Shown here: piece after piece, positions 36,763 through 45,906 of the stretch
Layout: each line of letters starts with the position of its first letter
Position numbering within the stretch: position 1 is the stretch's first letter
From: Pseudonocardia autotrophica
Lineage (GTDB): Bacteria > Actinomycetota > Actinomycetes > Mycobacteriales > Pseudonocardiaceae
DNA: 64,000 nt
Assembly (NCBI RefSeq): GCF_000717175.1
Contig: NZ_JNYD01000005.1
Coordinates: 265,810 to 329,809, forward strand
Direction of reading: 5' to 3'
Translations under genes and position numbers: made by a program
Notes under the pieces: model-generated
Database searches by the model: none
Seen by the model: the letters and a program-made list of their open reading frames with translations, nothing else
What the model was told of the DNA's origin: nothing

Positions 36763-38772
36763 TCAGAGCAGGGCGGCGAGCTCCTCCGGCGTGGTCACCG
36801 GCCGGTCGCACACGAACCCGCGGCAGACGTACGCGGCGGGCCGGTCCGCGACGAGCGGGCGGGAGGCCAGCAACGGCACCCCCGGCGCGTCCGGGTCCCC
36901 CGGCACGACCACGCCGCCCCCGGGCACCAGCGCGCGGGCCCGGGCCAGCAGCTCCTCCCGGTCCGGGTCGCCGACGGGGCCGACCAGCGCGACCTGTGGC
37001 GGGCCGGACGTCAGCGCCTCGGCGGCGGTGAGCCAGTGCCCGGCGAAGCGGGCGTGCCGGCCGAACAGCCCGCCGACGGCGTGCACGGACTCCTCGGCCA
37101 GCTCGCGGTACCGGCCGGAGCGCTCCTCGTCGACCAGGACGGACGCGGTGAGCAGCGCGTTGGTCATGGCGGACCCGCCCGAGGGCGTGGCGTTGTCGGT
37201 GATCTCGCGCGGCCGGTGCAGGAGCTCCTCGGCGTCGTCGGCGGTGTCGAACCAGCTGCCGGGGCCGTCCCCGCGGAACCGGGCGACGGCCAGGTCCAGG
37301 ATCTCGACGGCCGCGGCGAGCCGGCCGGGGTCGCCGGTCGCCTGGTGCAGCGCGAGCAGGCCCTCGACGAGGGCGGCGTGGTCGTCGAGCACACCCATCG
37401 CCGAGCCCACGGCGCCGTCGCGCGAGGAGCGGCGGAGCCGCCCGTCGACGACGTGCAGGCGCAGGAGCAGGTCGGCCGTCTCCTCCGCGGCGACGACCCA
37501 GTCCAGCCGGGCGAGCGCGGCGCCCGCCTCGGCGAGCGCCTGCACGGCCAGGCCGTTCCACGCGGTGACGACCTTGTCGTCCCGCGCGGGCTGCGGGCGG
37601 GTGGAGCGCGCCGCGGACAGCACGGTGCGCACGCGCTCCCAGCGCTCGGGGTCGTCCGGGTCGCGCAGCAGCTGCAGCGTCGAGGCGCCGTGCTCGAAGG
37701 TGCCCGCCTCGGTCACCTCGAGGAGCTGGGCGGCCCAGGTGGTGTCCTCCGGGGAGAGCACCTCGGCGAGCTGCCCCGGCGTCCACGAGTAGGTCAGGCC
37801 CTCGACGCCGTCGGTGTCGGCGTCGAGCGCGGAGGCGAAGCCGCCCTCGGGGGTCCGCAGGTCGCCGAGCAGGAACCCGGCCGTCTCCGCGGCCACCCGG
37901 GTCGCCAGCGGGGAACCCGTACGGCGAGCCCAGTGCGCGTAGACGCGCAGGAGCAGGGCGTTGTCGTAGAGCATCTTCTCGAAGTGCGGCACCACCCAGG
38001 CCGCGTCGACGCTGTACCGGGCGAACCCGCCGGCGAGCTGGTCGTACATGCCGCCGCGGGCCATGGCGTCGCAGGTCCGCTCGACCATCCGCAGGGCGTC
38101 GGCCGACCCGGTCCGTTCGTGGTGGCGCAGCAGGAACTCGAGCACCATCGACGGCGGGAACTTGGGGGCGCCGCCGAACCCGCCGCGCTCGGCGTCGAAG
38201 TCCCCTGCGAGGCCGGCCACCGCGGCGTCGAGCACGTCCGGGCCCACCGCGACCGGCGTGGGCTCGGCCCGGGCGGCGTCGGCAAGCCGGGCCGCGATCT
38301 CGCCCGCGGCCCCGCGGATCCGAGCGCCGTCCTCGGTCCAGGCCTGGGTGACGGCGTCGAGCAGCTGCCGGAAGCCGGGCATGCCGTGGCGCGGCGTGGG
38401 CGGGTAGTAGGTACCGCAGTGGAACGGCTCACCGACCGGGGTGAGGAAGCAGGTCATCGGCCAGCCGCCCTGCCCGGTCATGGCCTGGGTCGCCGCCATG
38501 TAGACGGCGTCGATGTCCGGGCGCTCCTCGCGGTCGACCTTGATCGCCACGAAGTCCCGGTTGACCTGCGCGGCCGTCTCGGCGTCGGAGAACGACTCGT
38601 GCGCCATGACGTGACACCAGTGGCAGGCGGCGTACCCGACGGAGAGCAACACCGGGACGTCCCGGCGCTGCGCCTCCGCGAACGCCTCGTCGGACCACTC
38701 CCACCAGTCGATGGGGTTGTCCGCGTGCTGGAGCAGGTACGGGCTGGTCGCCTCCGCGAGCCGGTTGGGCAT
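36763..38772 (-). CDS. DUF255 thioredoxin-domain protein (YyaL/SPATA20-like)
   Basis: 669 residues. The N-terminal thioredoxin-like domain begins [23 protein letters not shown] and carries the CxxC pair in [13 protein letters not shown]. It is followed by [18 protein letters not shown] and an (alpha/alpha)6 barrel-like C-terminal part related to N-acylglucosamine epimerases. Function is unknown; Rv1084 is the mycobacterial homologue and also follows mca and Rv1083. It is the third gene of the mca cluster on the minus strand. Confidence 0.93.
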   Translation of the reverse strand: MPNRLAEATSPYLLQHADNPIDWWEWSDEAFAEAQRRDVPVLLSVGYAACHWCHVMAHESFSDAETAAQVNRDFVAIKVDREERPDIDAVYMAATQAMTGQGGWPMTCFLTPVGEPFHCGTYYPPTPRHGMPGFRQLLDAVTQAWTEDGARIRGAAGEIAARLADAARAEPTPVAVGPDVLDAAVAGLAGDFDAERGGFGGAPKFPPSMVLEFLLRHHERTGSADALRMVERTCDAMARGGMYDQLAGGFARYSVDAAWVVPHFEKMLYDNALLLRVYAHWARRTGSPLATRVAAETAGFLLGDLRTPEGGFASALDADTDGVEGLTYSWTPGQLAEVLSPEDTTWAAQLLEVTEAGTFEHGASTLQLLRDPDDPERWERVRTVLSAARSTRPQPARDDKVVTAWNGLAVQALAEAGAALARLDWVVAAEETADLLLRLHVVDGRLRRSSRDGAVGSAMGVLDDHAALVEGLLALHQATGDPGRLAAAVEILDLAVARFRGDGPGSWFDTADDAEELLHRPREITDNATPSGGSAMTNALLTASVLVDEERSGRYRELAEESVHAVGGLFGRHARFAGHWLTAAEALTSGPPQVALVGPVGDPDREELLARARALVPGGGVVVPGDPDAPGVPLLASRPLVADRPAAYVCRGFVCDRPVTTPEELAALL

Positions 38773-38861
38773 GCGCCCACCCTGTCACCGGCGGGCGCCA
38801 CCCGCCGCCCGGACACCCCGGCAGCGCCCCACCGCGGATCGGCCGCGGGATCAGCGCGGGA

Positions 38862-39185
38862 TCACCGCTGCTCGGGACGCTCCCGGGCGGTCGCTCCGCT
38901 GTCGTCCCGGTTCGCTTCGGTGACGTCATCGCCGGACGCGGCGTCCGGCCCCACGCCGGACTCGGCGTCGGGCTCGTCGTCGAAGGACTGCGGCAGCCGC
39001 CGGATCCGCCGGCTCATCGACACGATCAGCGCGATCGTGGCCACGGCCAGGCAGAGGATGACGACGAGCGCGACCGGCGAGGCCTTGCCGAACTCCTCAC
39101 CCCTGTCGGGCGGCGGCTCCGGGTTCTGCGCCAGGACCGTCGCGACCGTCGCCCCGATGGGCACGGCGCCCAGCTCGACCAGCAC
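38862..39185 (-). CDS. Small single-pass membrane protein (Rv1083-like)
   Basis: 107-residue protein: short extracytoplasmic N-terminus, one helix (SPVALVVILCLAVATIALIVSM), a basic stop-transfer SRRIRRLP, and an acidic disordered C-terminus. Position between mca and the DUF255 gene is the same as Rv1083 in M. tuberculosis, which is also a small membrane protein. Function unknown. A GTG start at 39185 has GGAG upstream. Confidence 0.75.
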   Translation of the reverse strand: MLVELGAVPIGATVATVLAQNPEPPPDRGEEFGKASPVALVVILCLAVATIALIVSMSRRIRRLPQSFDDEPDAESGVGPDAASGDDVTEANRDDSGATARERPEQR

Positions 39186-39286
39186 GTTCCGTCACTCCTC
39201 CGCAGGTCACGTCCTCGGAGGTCCAGGCTACGCGGGGCCGCACGACGCGCGTGCGGCCCCGGTCGGAGGCGCCGGCCGGCGGCCGC

Positions 39287-40180
39287 TCAGCCCGCCCGCA
39301 GCGCCGGCTCGCGCAGGCCCGCGAACAGGTCGTCCTCCGGGGTGGGGCTGGGCACCAGCGAGCGGACCAGCTCGTACTCCTCCCACGGCCAGATCTCGCG
39401 CTGCAGGTCCAGCGGCGTGAAGAACCAGCGGCTGGTCGGGTCGATCTGGGTGGCGTGGGCGCGCAGCGCGTCGTCCCGGCGGTCGAACCAGTCCGCGCAC
39501 TCCACCCGGGTGGTGACGCGCTCGCCCGGGTCCGGCCGGTCCTTCCAGTTGGCGATCCACTCGGCGTACGGGGACTCGAGGCCGCGGGCCTTCAGCCCCT
39601 CGTCGAACGCGAGGATCCGCTTCTTGGAGAAGCCGTGCGAGTAGTACAGCTTCAGCGCCTGCCACGGCGCGCCGGCCCCCGGGAAGCGGTCCGGGTCCGC
39701 GGCCGCGTCGAACGCCGCCATCGACACCTCGTGGGTGCGGATGTGGTCCGGGTGCGGGTAGCCGCCGTTCTCGTCGTAGGTCACGAGGACGTGCGGACGG
39801 AACTCGCGGATCACGCGGACCAGCGCCTCGGTGGACTCCTCCAACGGGACCAGCGCGAAGCAGCCCTCCGGCAGCGGCGGCTTGGGATCGCCCTCGGGCA
39901 GGCCCGAGTCGACGAAGCCGAGCCAGCGGTGCTGCACCCCGAGGATCTGCGCCGCCCGGGCCATCTCCTGCTCCCGGATCGCGGGCATGTTCTCGAGGAC
40001 GTCCGGCCGGTCCATGGCCGGGTTGAGGATGCTGCCCGCCTCGCCTCCGGTGCAGGTGACGACCATGACCTCGTGGCCCTCGTCGACGTACCGGGCCGTG
40101 GTCGCCGCACCCTTGCTCGACTCGTCGTCCGGGTGGGCGTGGACGGTCATCAGCCGCAACGGCTCGCGTTCGGACGTCAT
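39287..40180 (-). CDS. mca: Mycothiol S-conjugate amidase
   Basis: Zinc amidase that cleaves mycothiol adducts of toxins to mercapturic acids and GlcN-Ins. 297 residues (M. tuberculosis Mca 288). The deacetylase motif AHPDDESS (about residue 16), [28 protein letters not shown] and the Mca-type [12 protein letters not shown] are intact. The ATG at 40180 was preferred; the frame is open further but the extension is low-complexity. First gene of the mca, Rv1083-like, DUF255 cluster, divergent from greA. Its presence implies mycothiol biosynthesis in this organism. Confidence 0.94.
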   Translation of the reverse strand: MTSEREPLRLMTVHAHPDDESSKGAATTARYVDEGHEVMVVTCTGGEAGSILNPAMDRPDVLENMPAIREQEMARAAQILGVQHRWLGFVDSGLPEGDPKPPLPEGCFALVPLEESTEALVRVIREFRPHVLVTYDENGGYPHPDHIRTHEVSMAAFDAAADPDRFPGAGAPWQALKLYYSHGFSKKRILAFDEGLKARGLESPYAEWIANWKDRPDPGERVTTRVECADWFDRRDDALRAHATQIDPTSRWFFTPLDLQREIWPWEEYELVRSLVPSPTPEDDLFAGLREPALRAG

Positions 40181-40430
40181 GGGTGACCGGGGTCCTTCCG
40201 TGTCCTCGCGCCCGCGGGGGCGGGCGGTGTGTCGCAGGGCCGGGGCGCCGCCTCGGCCGATCGAGGCCGATCCTGGCATGCACCACCGACGTTCTTCCCG
40301 CGGGAGGTCAACGCCGAACCCCCCGCAACTCTTCCCGGAACCCCCCGACCAGCGCAAACGCCGCCCCCGGGAACTTCGTCGGACTCCCGACCGTTCGTCG
40401 AAGGACCGCGCCGAGCGGTCGGCCCCGTGC

Positions 40431-40436
40431 TAGGGT
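40431..40436 (+). promoter_or_regulatory. -10 element of the greA promoter
   Basis: TAGGGT, a good actinobacterial -10, with no strong -35 partner. The transcript would start near 40443. Confidence 0.55.
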
Positions 40437-40443
40437 TGCTCGC

Positions 40444-40471
40444 ACACGGCCCGCAGGCGGGTCGTGTTTTT
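40444..40471 (+). terminator. Intrinsic terminator within the greA leader
   Basis: Ten-pair stem, acacggcccg against cgggtcgtgt (one G-U), four-base loop, then TTTTT. It lies 100 bases before the greA ATG and has no plus-strand gene upstream, since mca is divergent. On the minus strand there is no T-run, so the signal is directed at greA transcription. Confidence 0.75.
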
Positions 40472-40570
40472 CCTTACTCGGGGCCTGTAGGTGGACGGCC
40501 CCGATCGTGCCCGTGCGACGTGCCGGGCGCCCGGCCCGCGCGGTGCGGTGCCCGGTTCGCTGGAGGAGTG

Positions 40571-41065
40571 ATGACCGTGACGGAGACTCAGGTGACCTGG
40601 CTCACCCAGGATGCCTTCGACCGGCTCAAGACGGAGCTCGACGAGCTGATCGCGAACCGTCCCGTCATCGCCGCCGAGATCAACGCCCGCCGCGAGGAGG
40701 GCGACCTCAAGGAGAACGGCGGCTACCACGCCGCCCGCGAGGAGCAGGGCCAGCAGGAGGCCCGCATCCGCCAGCTGCAGGAGCTGCTGCGCACCGCCCA
40801 GGTCGGCACCTCGCCGACCAGCGCCGAGCAGGCGGCCCCCGGCACCGTCCTCACCATCAAGTACGAGGACGACGACGACACCGAGAAGGTGCTGCTCGGC
40901 TCCCGCGAGGAGGGCAGCCACGGCGACCTGCAGGTGATCTCGCCGAACTCGCCGCTCGGCGCCGCGCTGCTGGGCGCGAAGAAGGGCGAGGACCGCGAGT
41001 ACGCGCTGCCCGACGGCGGCAGCATGCGCGTCACGCTCGTCGACATCCAGCCCTTCACCGGCTGA
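40571..41065 (+). CDS. greA: Transcription elongation factor GreA
   Basis: 164-residue RNA polymerase secondary-channel factor that stimulates cleavage of backtracked RNA. N-terminal coiled coil with the acidic tip segment [22 protein letters not shown] (two stretches; the D-x-x-E pair is present) and a C-terminal FKBP-like domain ending [24 protein letters not shown] is seven bases before the ATG. The 390-base divergent gap to mca contains a -10 and an intrinsic terminator, suggesting attenuation. The M. tuberculosis greA is likewise beside mca. Confidence 0.95.
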   Translation: MTVTETQVTWLTQDAFDRLKTELDELIANRPVIAAEINARREEGDLKENGGYHAAREEQGQQEARIRQLQELLRTAQVGTSPTSAEQAAPGTVLTIKYEDDDDTEKVLLGSREEGSHGDLQVISPNSPLGAALLGAKKGEDREYALPDGGSMRVTLVDIQPFTG

Positions 41066-41068
41066 CCT

Positions 41069-42367
41069 TCACGCCCCGAGCCGCGGATCGCCTTCCGGCA
41101 CGCCGGTCACCGTCACGCGGTGGCCGGCGTCCCGCAGTGCGGTGACCAGCTCGCGGCAGTGCTCCGGGCCGCGCATCTCCAGGCTCACGGCCACGTCGAC
41201 CTCGCCCATCGGGACGGTCGCGCTGATCCGGGTGTGCTCGACGTCGATCACGTTGGCGCCGAGCTCGCCCACCCGGGTCAGCAGCGTGGCCAGGGCGCCG
41301 GGGCGGTCCCCGATGCGCACCACCAGGGACAGGTACCGCGCGGTCGCGGCCATGCCGTTCTGGATCACGTGCAGCAGGACCAGCGGGTCCACGTTGCCGC
41401 CGGACAGCACCGCGACCACGGGCGGGGTGAACCGCGCCGGGTCGTCGAGCAGGGCGGCCACCGGGGCGGCGCCGGCCGGTTCGACCAGCATCTTCGCCCG
41501 CTCCAGGCTGAACAGCAGGGCGCGGGAGAGCGCGTCCTCGCCGACCACCGTGAACTCGTCGACGAGGGCCTCGACCTGCCGGAAGGTGACGTCGCCGGGC
41601 CGCCCGACCGCGATGCCGTCGGCGATGGTCCGCATGCCACCCAGTGGCACGGGTTCGCCGGCGGCGAGCGACGCGGGCCAGGCCGCCGCGCCCGCAGCCT
41701 GCACGCCGACCACCCGCACCTCGGGCCGCTGCGCCTTCACGGCCGCGGCGATGCCGCCGAGCAGCCCGCCGCCGCCCGTCGCGACCAGGACGGTGGCGAC
41801 GTCCGGCACCTGCTCGAGGATCTCCAGGCCGACCGTGCCCTGCCCGGCGATCACGTCCGGGTGGTCGAACGGGTGGATGAGCACCGCCCCGGTCCGCTCG
41901 GCGTGCTCGAGCGCGCCGGCGAGGGCCTCGTCGACCGTGGCCCCGCCGAGCCGGACGTGCGCGCCGTAGCCCCGGGTCGCCTCGACCTTGGGCAGCGCGG
42001 CGCCCGCCGGCATGAACACGGTCGCGCCGATGCCGAGCAGCTTCGCGGCCAGCGCCACGCCCTGCGCGTGGTTGCCGGCGCTGGCCGCGACCACCCCGCG
42101 GGCCCGCTCCTCGTCGGACAGCCGAGCCAACCGGGTGAACGCGCCGCGGATCTTGAACGACCCCGTGCGCTGCAGGTTCTCGCACTTGAACCACACCGGC
42201 CCGCCCACGGCCTCGTCGAGCACGCGGGACCGGGCGACGGGCGTGGTCCGGGTGACGCCGGCGAGCAGCTCGCGAGCCGCCCGGACCTCCTCGATCCCGA
42301 CCGGGGCCGCCGTCGAGGGATCACGGTCGACCGTTCGCAGGCCGGCCGTCCCGTTGTCGGCGTTCAC
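41069..42367 (-). CDS. ilvA: Threonine ammonia-lyase with ACT domain
   Basis: PLP enzyme of 432 residues converting threonine to 2-oxobutyrate, first step of isoleucine synthesis or threonine breakdown. Lysine anchor in GSFKIRGAF, substrate loop SAGNHAQG, phosphate-binding GGGGLLGG, and a C-terminal ACT-like domain (about 350-432, LVVRIGDRPGALATLL). The single ACT domain and size are nearer to the IlvA/TdcB short type found in actinobacteria. GTG start at 42367 with a GGGG upstream. It converges on greA with a three-base gap. Confidence 0.92.
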   Translation of the reverse strand: MNADNGTAGLRTVDRDPSTAAPVGIEEVRAARELLAGVTRTTPVARSRVLDEAVGGPVWFKCENLQRTGSFKIRGAFTRLARLSDEERARGVVAASAGNHAQGVALAAKLLGIGATVFMPAGAALPKVEATRGYGAHVRLGGATVDEALAGALEHAERTGAVLIHPFDHPDVIAGQGTVGLEILEQVPDVATVLVATGGGGLLGGIAAAVKAQRPEVRVVGVQAAGAAAWPASLAAGEPVPLGGMRTIADGIAVGRPGDVTFRQVEALVDEFTVVGEDALSRALLFSLERAKMLVEPAGAAPVAALLDDPARFTPPVVAVLSGGNVDPLVLLHVIQNGMAATARYLSLVVRIGDRPGALATLLTRVGELGANVIDVEHTRISATVPMGEVDVAVSLEMRGPEHCRELVTALRDAGHRVTVTGVPEGDPRLGA

Positions 42368-42430
42368 CCCCGCATCGTGCCACCGGGCCCGGTAGCCTCG
42401 CGAACGGGCGGTTGCTGCGGGGGAGGCACG

Positions 42431-42691
42431 ATGCGGGGCGGGGTGAGTCACCGGCTGTCGGGCGGGCCGAAGGGCGCTCGCGCGGCTGTTCCGCTGCTCG
42501 CCGCGGCGGTGCTCGGCACCCTCGCGATCGTCACCGTGGAGCAGGCGGGCTGCGCCGACCCGGGTCACTACGTCGCCGTCCCCGGCGGGTATGAGCTCGT
42601 CGGCGGCTGCCTCTCCCCCGACGACCTCGTGGTCCCCGCCGCGCCGGCGGCCCCGGCCCTCCCCGCGGCCCCGGTGCCCCCGCGGTCCTGA
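42431..42691 (+). CDS. Small membrane-anchored or secreted protein
   Basis: 86 residues: a basic start, one hydrophobic helix (AAVPLLAAAVLGTLAIVTV), then AGCADPGHYVAVPGGYELVGGC and an Ala/Pro tail. GGGGGAGG before the ATG supports translation. Two cysteines flank the extracytoplasmic core. It is divergent from the ammonia-lyase gene. No known family; small proteins of this design occur in related genomes. Confidence 0.65.
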   Translation: MRGGVSHRLSGGPKGARAAVPLLAAAVLGTLAIVTVEQAGCADPGHYVAVPGGYELVGGCLSPDDLVVPAAPAAPALPAAPVPPRS

Positions 42692-42730
42692 GATCTGGGA
42701 CGCGGCCCGACGGCCGCACGTGCGAGCCGC

Positions 42731-43609
42731 TCAGGCCCAGCGCTCGACGAACTCGGCCGTCGCGGCGTTCACGGCGGGGGCGTCGGAGGCGCTCAGGAAG
42801 TGCTGGCCGCCGTCGACGACCTGCAGCCGCGCGTCCCGGGAGCGGACGAACATCCGGATCTCCTCCTCGGCGTTGGGAACCGAGTACACGGCGTCGGCGG
42901 TGCCGTGCATCCAGAGGACCGGGCAGCGGACCTCGTCGAGCCTGCCGTGCAGCCCGTCCCGGTCCCGCAGGTTGACCGTGCTGACCCGCAGCCGGTGCCG
43001 GCCGTCGTCGCCGGTGTAGTTGCGGCGGTACTCGGCGATCCAGAAGTCCCGCTCCTCGGCGGACACGTCCGGGCCCAGCCCCGCCTCGAGGACGCCGTCG
43101 ACGAACTCGTCCGGGACGACCCAGTCGTCGCCGACGGACTCGGCGAGGCCGTCGACGGAGGGCGTGCAGAAGGCGATCCCGTCCCAGCAGCCCAGGTCGC
43201 GGCTGCGCGCGCTCTCGTAGTCCATCGACGTGCCGAGCGGAACGATGCCCCGCACGACGTCGGGGGCGAGCAGTGCCATGCGGACCGCGACCCACCCGCC
43301 CTGCGAGGTGCCCAGGACGAAGGCTTCCCGGATACCGAGCTGCTCGAGGACCTGGAGGTTCGCGATCGCACTGTCCCAGTAGGTGAAGTGCGAGTACGTG
43401 GACCGGGTCCGGCCGTGCCCGTACAGCTCGATCGCGAGCAGGTTGGCCGTCGAGGTCAGGGCCTGGTCGGCGAACTGGGGGCGGTACAGCTCTGCGGAGG
43501 TGGTGAACGAGTTGACCAGGACGAGCGTCGGGAGCGCGGGGTCGTAGGGCTGGGCGAACGAGTAACCGATGGTCGAGCCGCCGAGGTGCGAGACGGTCAC
43601 GGTGCTCAT
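42731..43609 (-). CDS. Alpha/beta hydrolase
   Basis: Serine alpha/beta hydrolase of 292 residues: oxyanion region LVLVNSFTTS, nucleophile in GTSQGGW, acid in WMHGTADAVYS, His in GGQHFLSA. The pattern, including the CTP-rich centre, is that of 3-oxoadipate enol-lactonase-like hydrolases, but no aromatic pathway neighbours are present and no substrate is suggested. AAGGAC lies upstream of the ATG at 43609. It follows metB on the same strand behind a strong terminator. Confidence 0.85.
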   Translation of the reverse strand: MSTVTVSHLGGSTIGYSFAQPYDPALPTLVLVNSFTTSAELYRPQFADQALTSTANLLAIELYGHGRTRSTYSHFTYWDSAIANLQVLEQLGIREAFVLGTSQGGWVAVRMALLAPDVVRGIVPLGTSMDYESARSRDLGCWDGIAFCTPSVDGLAESVGDDWVVPDEFVDGVLEAGLGPDVSAEERDFWIAEYRRNYTGDDGRHRLRVSTVNLRDRDGLHGRLDEVRCPVLWMHGTADAVYSVPNAEEEIRMFVRSRDARLQVVDGGQHFLSASDAPAVNAATAEFVERWA

Positions 43610-43686
43610 GGGATGTCCTTCCTCGGGGCGTCGAGGCCCACGGAGTTCAAGACCGGCGCCCCGCGCCATCGCGTTCACCCGGTCCG

Positions 43687-43726
43687 GGCCGCCCCGTGGC
43701 GCTCGAACGAGCGCCACGGGGAGGCC
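43687..43726 (-). terminator. Terminator after metB
   Basis: Perfect 14-bp stem, ccccgtggcgctcg (43692-43705) against its complement (43708-43721), two-base centre, with outer ggcc arms. It follows the metB stop. Confidence 0.8.
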
Positions 43727-43730
43727 GGGG

Positions 43731-44879
43731 TCAGGACGCGGCCGCGTCGAGGGCGGTGCGCAGGTCCTCGACCAGGTCCTCGGCGTCCTCGATGCCCACG
43801 GAGAGGCGGACCAGGGAGTCCGGCACCTCCAGCGCCGAGCCCGCCACCGAGGCGTGGGTCATCTGGCCGGGGTGCTCGATCAGCGACTCGACGCCGCCGA
43901 GGGACTCGGCGAGCGTGAACAGCTGCGTGGAGGCGCAGACCTTGAGCGCGGCCTCCTTGCCGCCCGCGACCAGGAAGGACACCATCCCGCCGAAGCGGCG
44001 CATCTGCTTGGCGGCGACCTCGTGCCCCGGGTGGCCGGGCAGGCCCGGGTAGAGGACCTGCGCGACGGCGGGGTGCGCGGCCAGGGCGTCGGCGATCCGC
44101 TCGGCGTTGTCGCTGTGCCGCTCCATGCGCACCGCGAGGGTCTTGGCGCCGCGCAGGGTCAGCCAGGCGTCGAACGGACCGGGGACCGAGCCCACGGAGT
44201 TCTGGGTGAACCTGAGCTGCTCGGCGAGCTCGTCGTCGTCGAGCACCAGGGCGCCGCCGACGACGTCCGAGTGGCCGCCGACGTACTTGGTCGTGGAGTG
44301 CAGCACCACGTCCGCGCCGAGGGCCAGCGGCTGCTGCAGGTAGGGCGAGGCGAAGGTGTTGTCGACGACGAGCCGTGCGCCGGCCCCGCGGGTGACCTCG
44401 GCCAGGGCGGCGATGTCCGCGATCCCGAGCAGCGGGTTGGTCGGGGTCTCGCACCACACGACCTTGGTGGTCGGGCGCAGCGCGGCCCGCAGCGCGTCGA
44501 CGTCGGCCAGGTCGACGGTCGAGTACTCCACGCCCCACTGCGTGAGGACCTTGTCGACCAGCCGGAACGTGCCGCCGTAGGCGTCGTGCGGGATGACGAG
44601 GTGGTCGCCCGGCTTGACCAGCACGCGCAGCAGGACGTCCGACGCGCCCATGCCCGAGCCGAACGCGAAGCCGTGCCGCCCGCCCTCCAGCGCCGCCAGA
44701 CACTCCTGCAGCGCGGTGCGGGTGGGGTTGGCGGAGCGGGAGTACTCGTACCCGCCGCGCAGCCCGCCGACGCCGTCCTGGGCGAAGGTCGAGCTGGCGT
44801 GGATCGGGACGATCACCGCGCCCGTGGTCGGGTCGGGGTCCTGGCCGGCGTGGATGGCCCGGGTGGAGAAGCCGCGCAT
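43731..44879 (-). CDS. metB: Cystathionine gamma-synthase / cystathionine gamma-lyase family enzyme
   Basis: PLP enzyme of 382 residues. Motifs: FSTRAIHAGQDPDP, YEYSRSANPTR, FGSGMGAS, PTNPLLGI, VVDNTFASPYLQQPL and the PLP lysine in HSTTKYVGGHSD. It corresponds to Rv1079, annotated metB, which can work as synthase or lyase. With cbs at 45907-47268 it forms the homocysteine-cysteine trans-sulfuration pair, here separated by one gene. Cysteine from this route is the thiol of mycothiol. Synthase or lyase cannot be decided from motifs alone. Confidence 0.93.
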   Translation of the reverse strand: MRGFSTRAIHAGQDPDPTTGAVIVPIHASSTFAQDGVGGLRGGYEYSRSANPTRTALQECLAALEGGRHGFAFGSGMGASDVLLRVLVKPGDHLVIPHDAYGGTFRLVDKVLTQWGVEYSTVDLADVDALRAALRPTTKVVWCETPTNPLLGIADIAALAEVTRGAGARLVVDNTFASPYLQQPLALGADVVLHSTTKYVGGHSDVVGGALVLDDDELAEQLRFTQNSVGSVPGPFDAWLTLRGAKTLAVRMERHSDNAERIADALAAHPAVAQVLYPGLPGHPGHEVAAKQMRRFGGMVSFLVAGGKEAALKVCASTQLFTLAESLGGVESLIEHPGQMTHASVAGSALEVPDSLVRLSVGIEDAEDLVEDLRTALDAAAS

Positions 44880-44889
44880 GGCCGCGAGG

Positions 44890-45837
44890 CTACGCGGGTC
44901 CCGGCACCTCCATGCCCACCAGGACCGCCCGGTGGTCCGTGCCCGGGAGGTCGACGATCTCGTACCGGGTCGTGGTCGCCTCGCGCGGTACGAGCACGTG
45001 GTCGATGCGGATGCCGGCCCACCGGGGCAGCCCGGCGTGGTACGTGCCGGTCAGGCCCCTGCCGGTGCCCTCGGCGGCGTCGCGCACGCCGGTCAGCGCG
45101 CGGCGCAGCGGGCCGTGGTCGAGCGTGGCGTTGAAGTCCCCGGCGACGATCGGCGCGGGCAGCGCGGCACACCATCGGGCGATGCTGTCCATGTCCCGGG
45201 ACCACACGCGGGCCTGCCAGCGGGCCATCGGCGCCTGCGGGTGCACCGCGTGGAAGCGGCGGTTGCCCAGCAACCCGCCGCGCGCCCAGAGGTGCTGGCG
45301 GCGCAGCTCCGGCCCGGAGCCGACCTCCACGTCGCCCATCCGCTCCGCGACGAGCAGGGTGACCGACCAGCCGTCGGGCTTGCCGGGTTCGGTGGAGACC
45401 CAGGAGCGGTAGCCGAGGCCGTCGAGCAGCGGCATGAGCTTGTCGCGGTACTCGAGCCCGGACTCCGGCAGCGACACGAGGTCGGGGCGCTCGCGCGCGA
45501 TCAGGGCGGCGAGCGCGCCGGCGTCGGCCTGGCCGTCCCAGACGTTGGCGGCCAGCACGGTCAGGTTCGCGGTGCCGGTGGGCCGCCGGCGCGGCACGAC
45601 CCGTCCGACCAGTCCCGCCGCTCCCGCGGCCGCGACCGCGCCGACCGCGAGCGCGGCCGGCCGGGTGGGCCGGGCCAGGGCCAGGACACCCGCGGCGACG
45701 GCCGCCGCGGCCGTGGTGTGCGGACGCAGGGCCCCGAACGCGGTGAAGGGGTGCCGCCGGTCGAGCCCGAGCCGGTCCGGCAGCACGACGGCGGCGGCGC
45801 CCGCGCCGAGCACGGTCGCGAGCAGGGATCTCCGCAT
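44890..45837 (-). CDS. Endonuclease/exonuclease/phosphatase family membrane protein
   Basis: 315 residues. The first ~85 residues hold up to three Ala-rich hydrophobic segments, followed by an extracytoplasmic EEP domain with the motifs LAANVWDGQ, SLPESG (E ligand), HPQAP, GDFNATLDH and the terminal GTDHRAV catalytic pair. Relatives hydrolyse phosphodiesters, including sphingomyelinase-like and DNase-I-like activities at the cell surface. It lies between metB and cbs with an 10-base gap to metB, so it may be co-transcribed. Confidence 0.86.
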   Translation of the reverse strand: MRRSLLATVLGAGAAAVVLPDRLGLDRRHPFTAFGALRPHTTAAAAVAAGVLALARPTRPAALAVGAVAAAGAAGLVGRVVPRRRPTGTANLTVLAANVWDGQADAGALAALIARERPDLVSLPESGLEYRDKLMPLLDGLGYRSWVSTEPGKPDGWSVTLLVAERMGDVEVGSGPELRRQHLWARGGLLGNRRFHAVHPQAPMARWQARVWSRDMDSIARWCAALPAPIVAGDFNATLDHGPLRRALTGVRDAAEGTGRGLTGTYHAGLPRWAGIRIDHVLVPREATTTRYEIVDLPGTDHRAVLVGMEVPGPA

Positions 45838-45906
45838 GGCCCCGACGGTAGCCGCGCCGGCTGAGGGGTCCCTGTGAGCGGCGATCGGCCTCGCCGCCCG
45901 CCGGGG

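Noticed and set aside
45874..45905. Fourth copy of the GTGAGTGGCGAT palindrome between the EEP and cbs genes
   Set aside because: Only gtgagcggcgatcg resembles the left arm; the right arm is not preserved, so chance similarity is likely.
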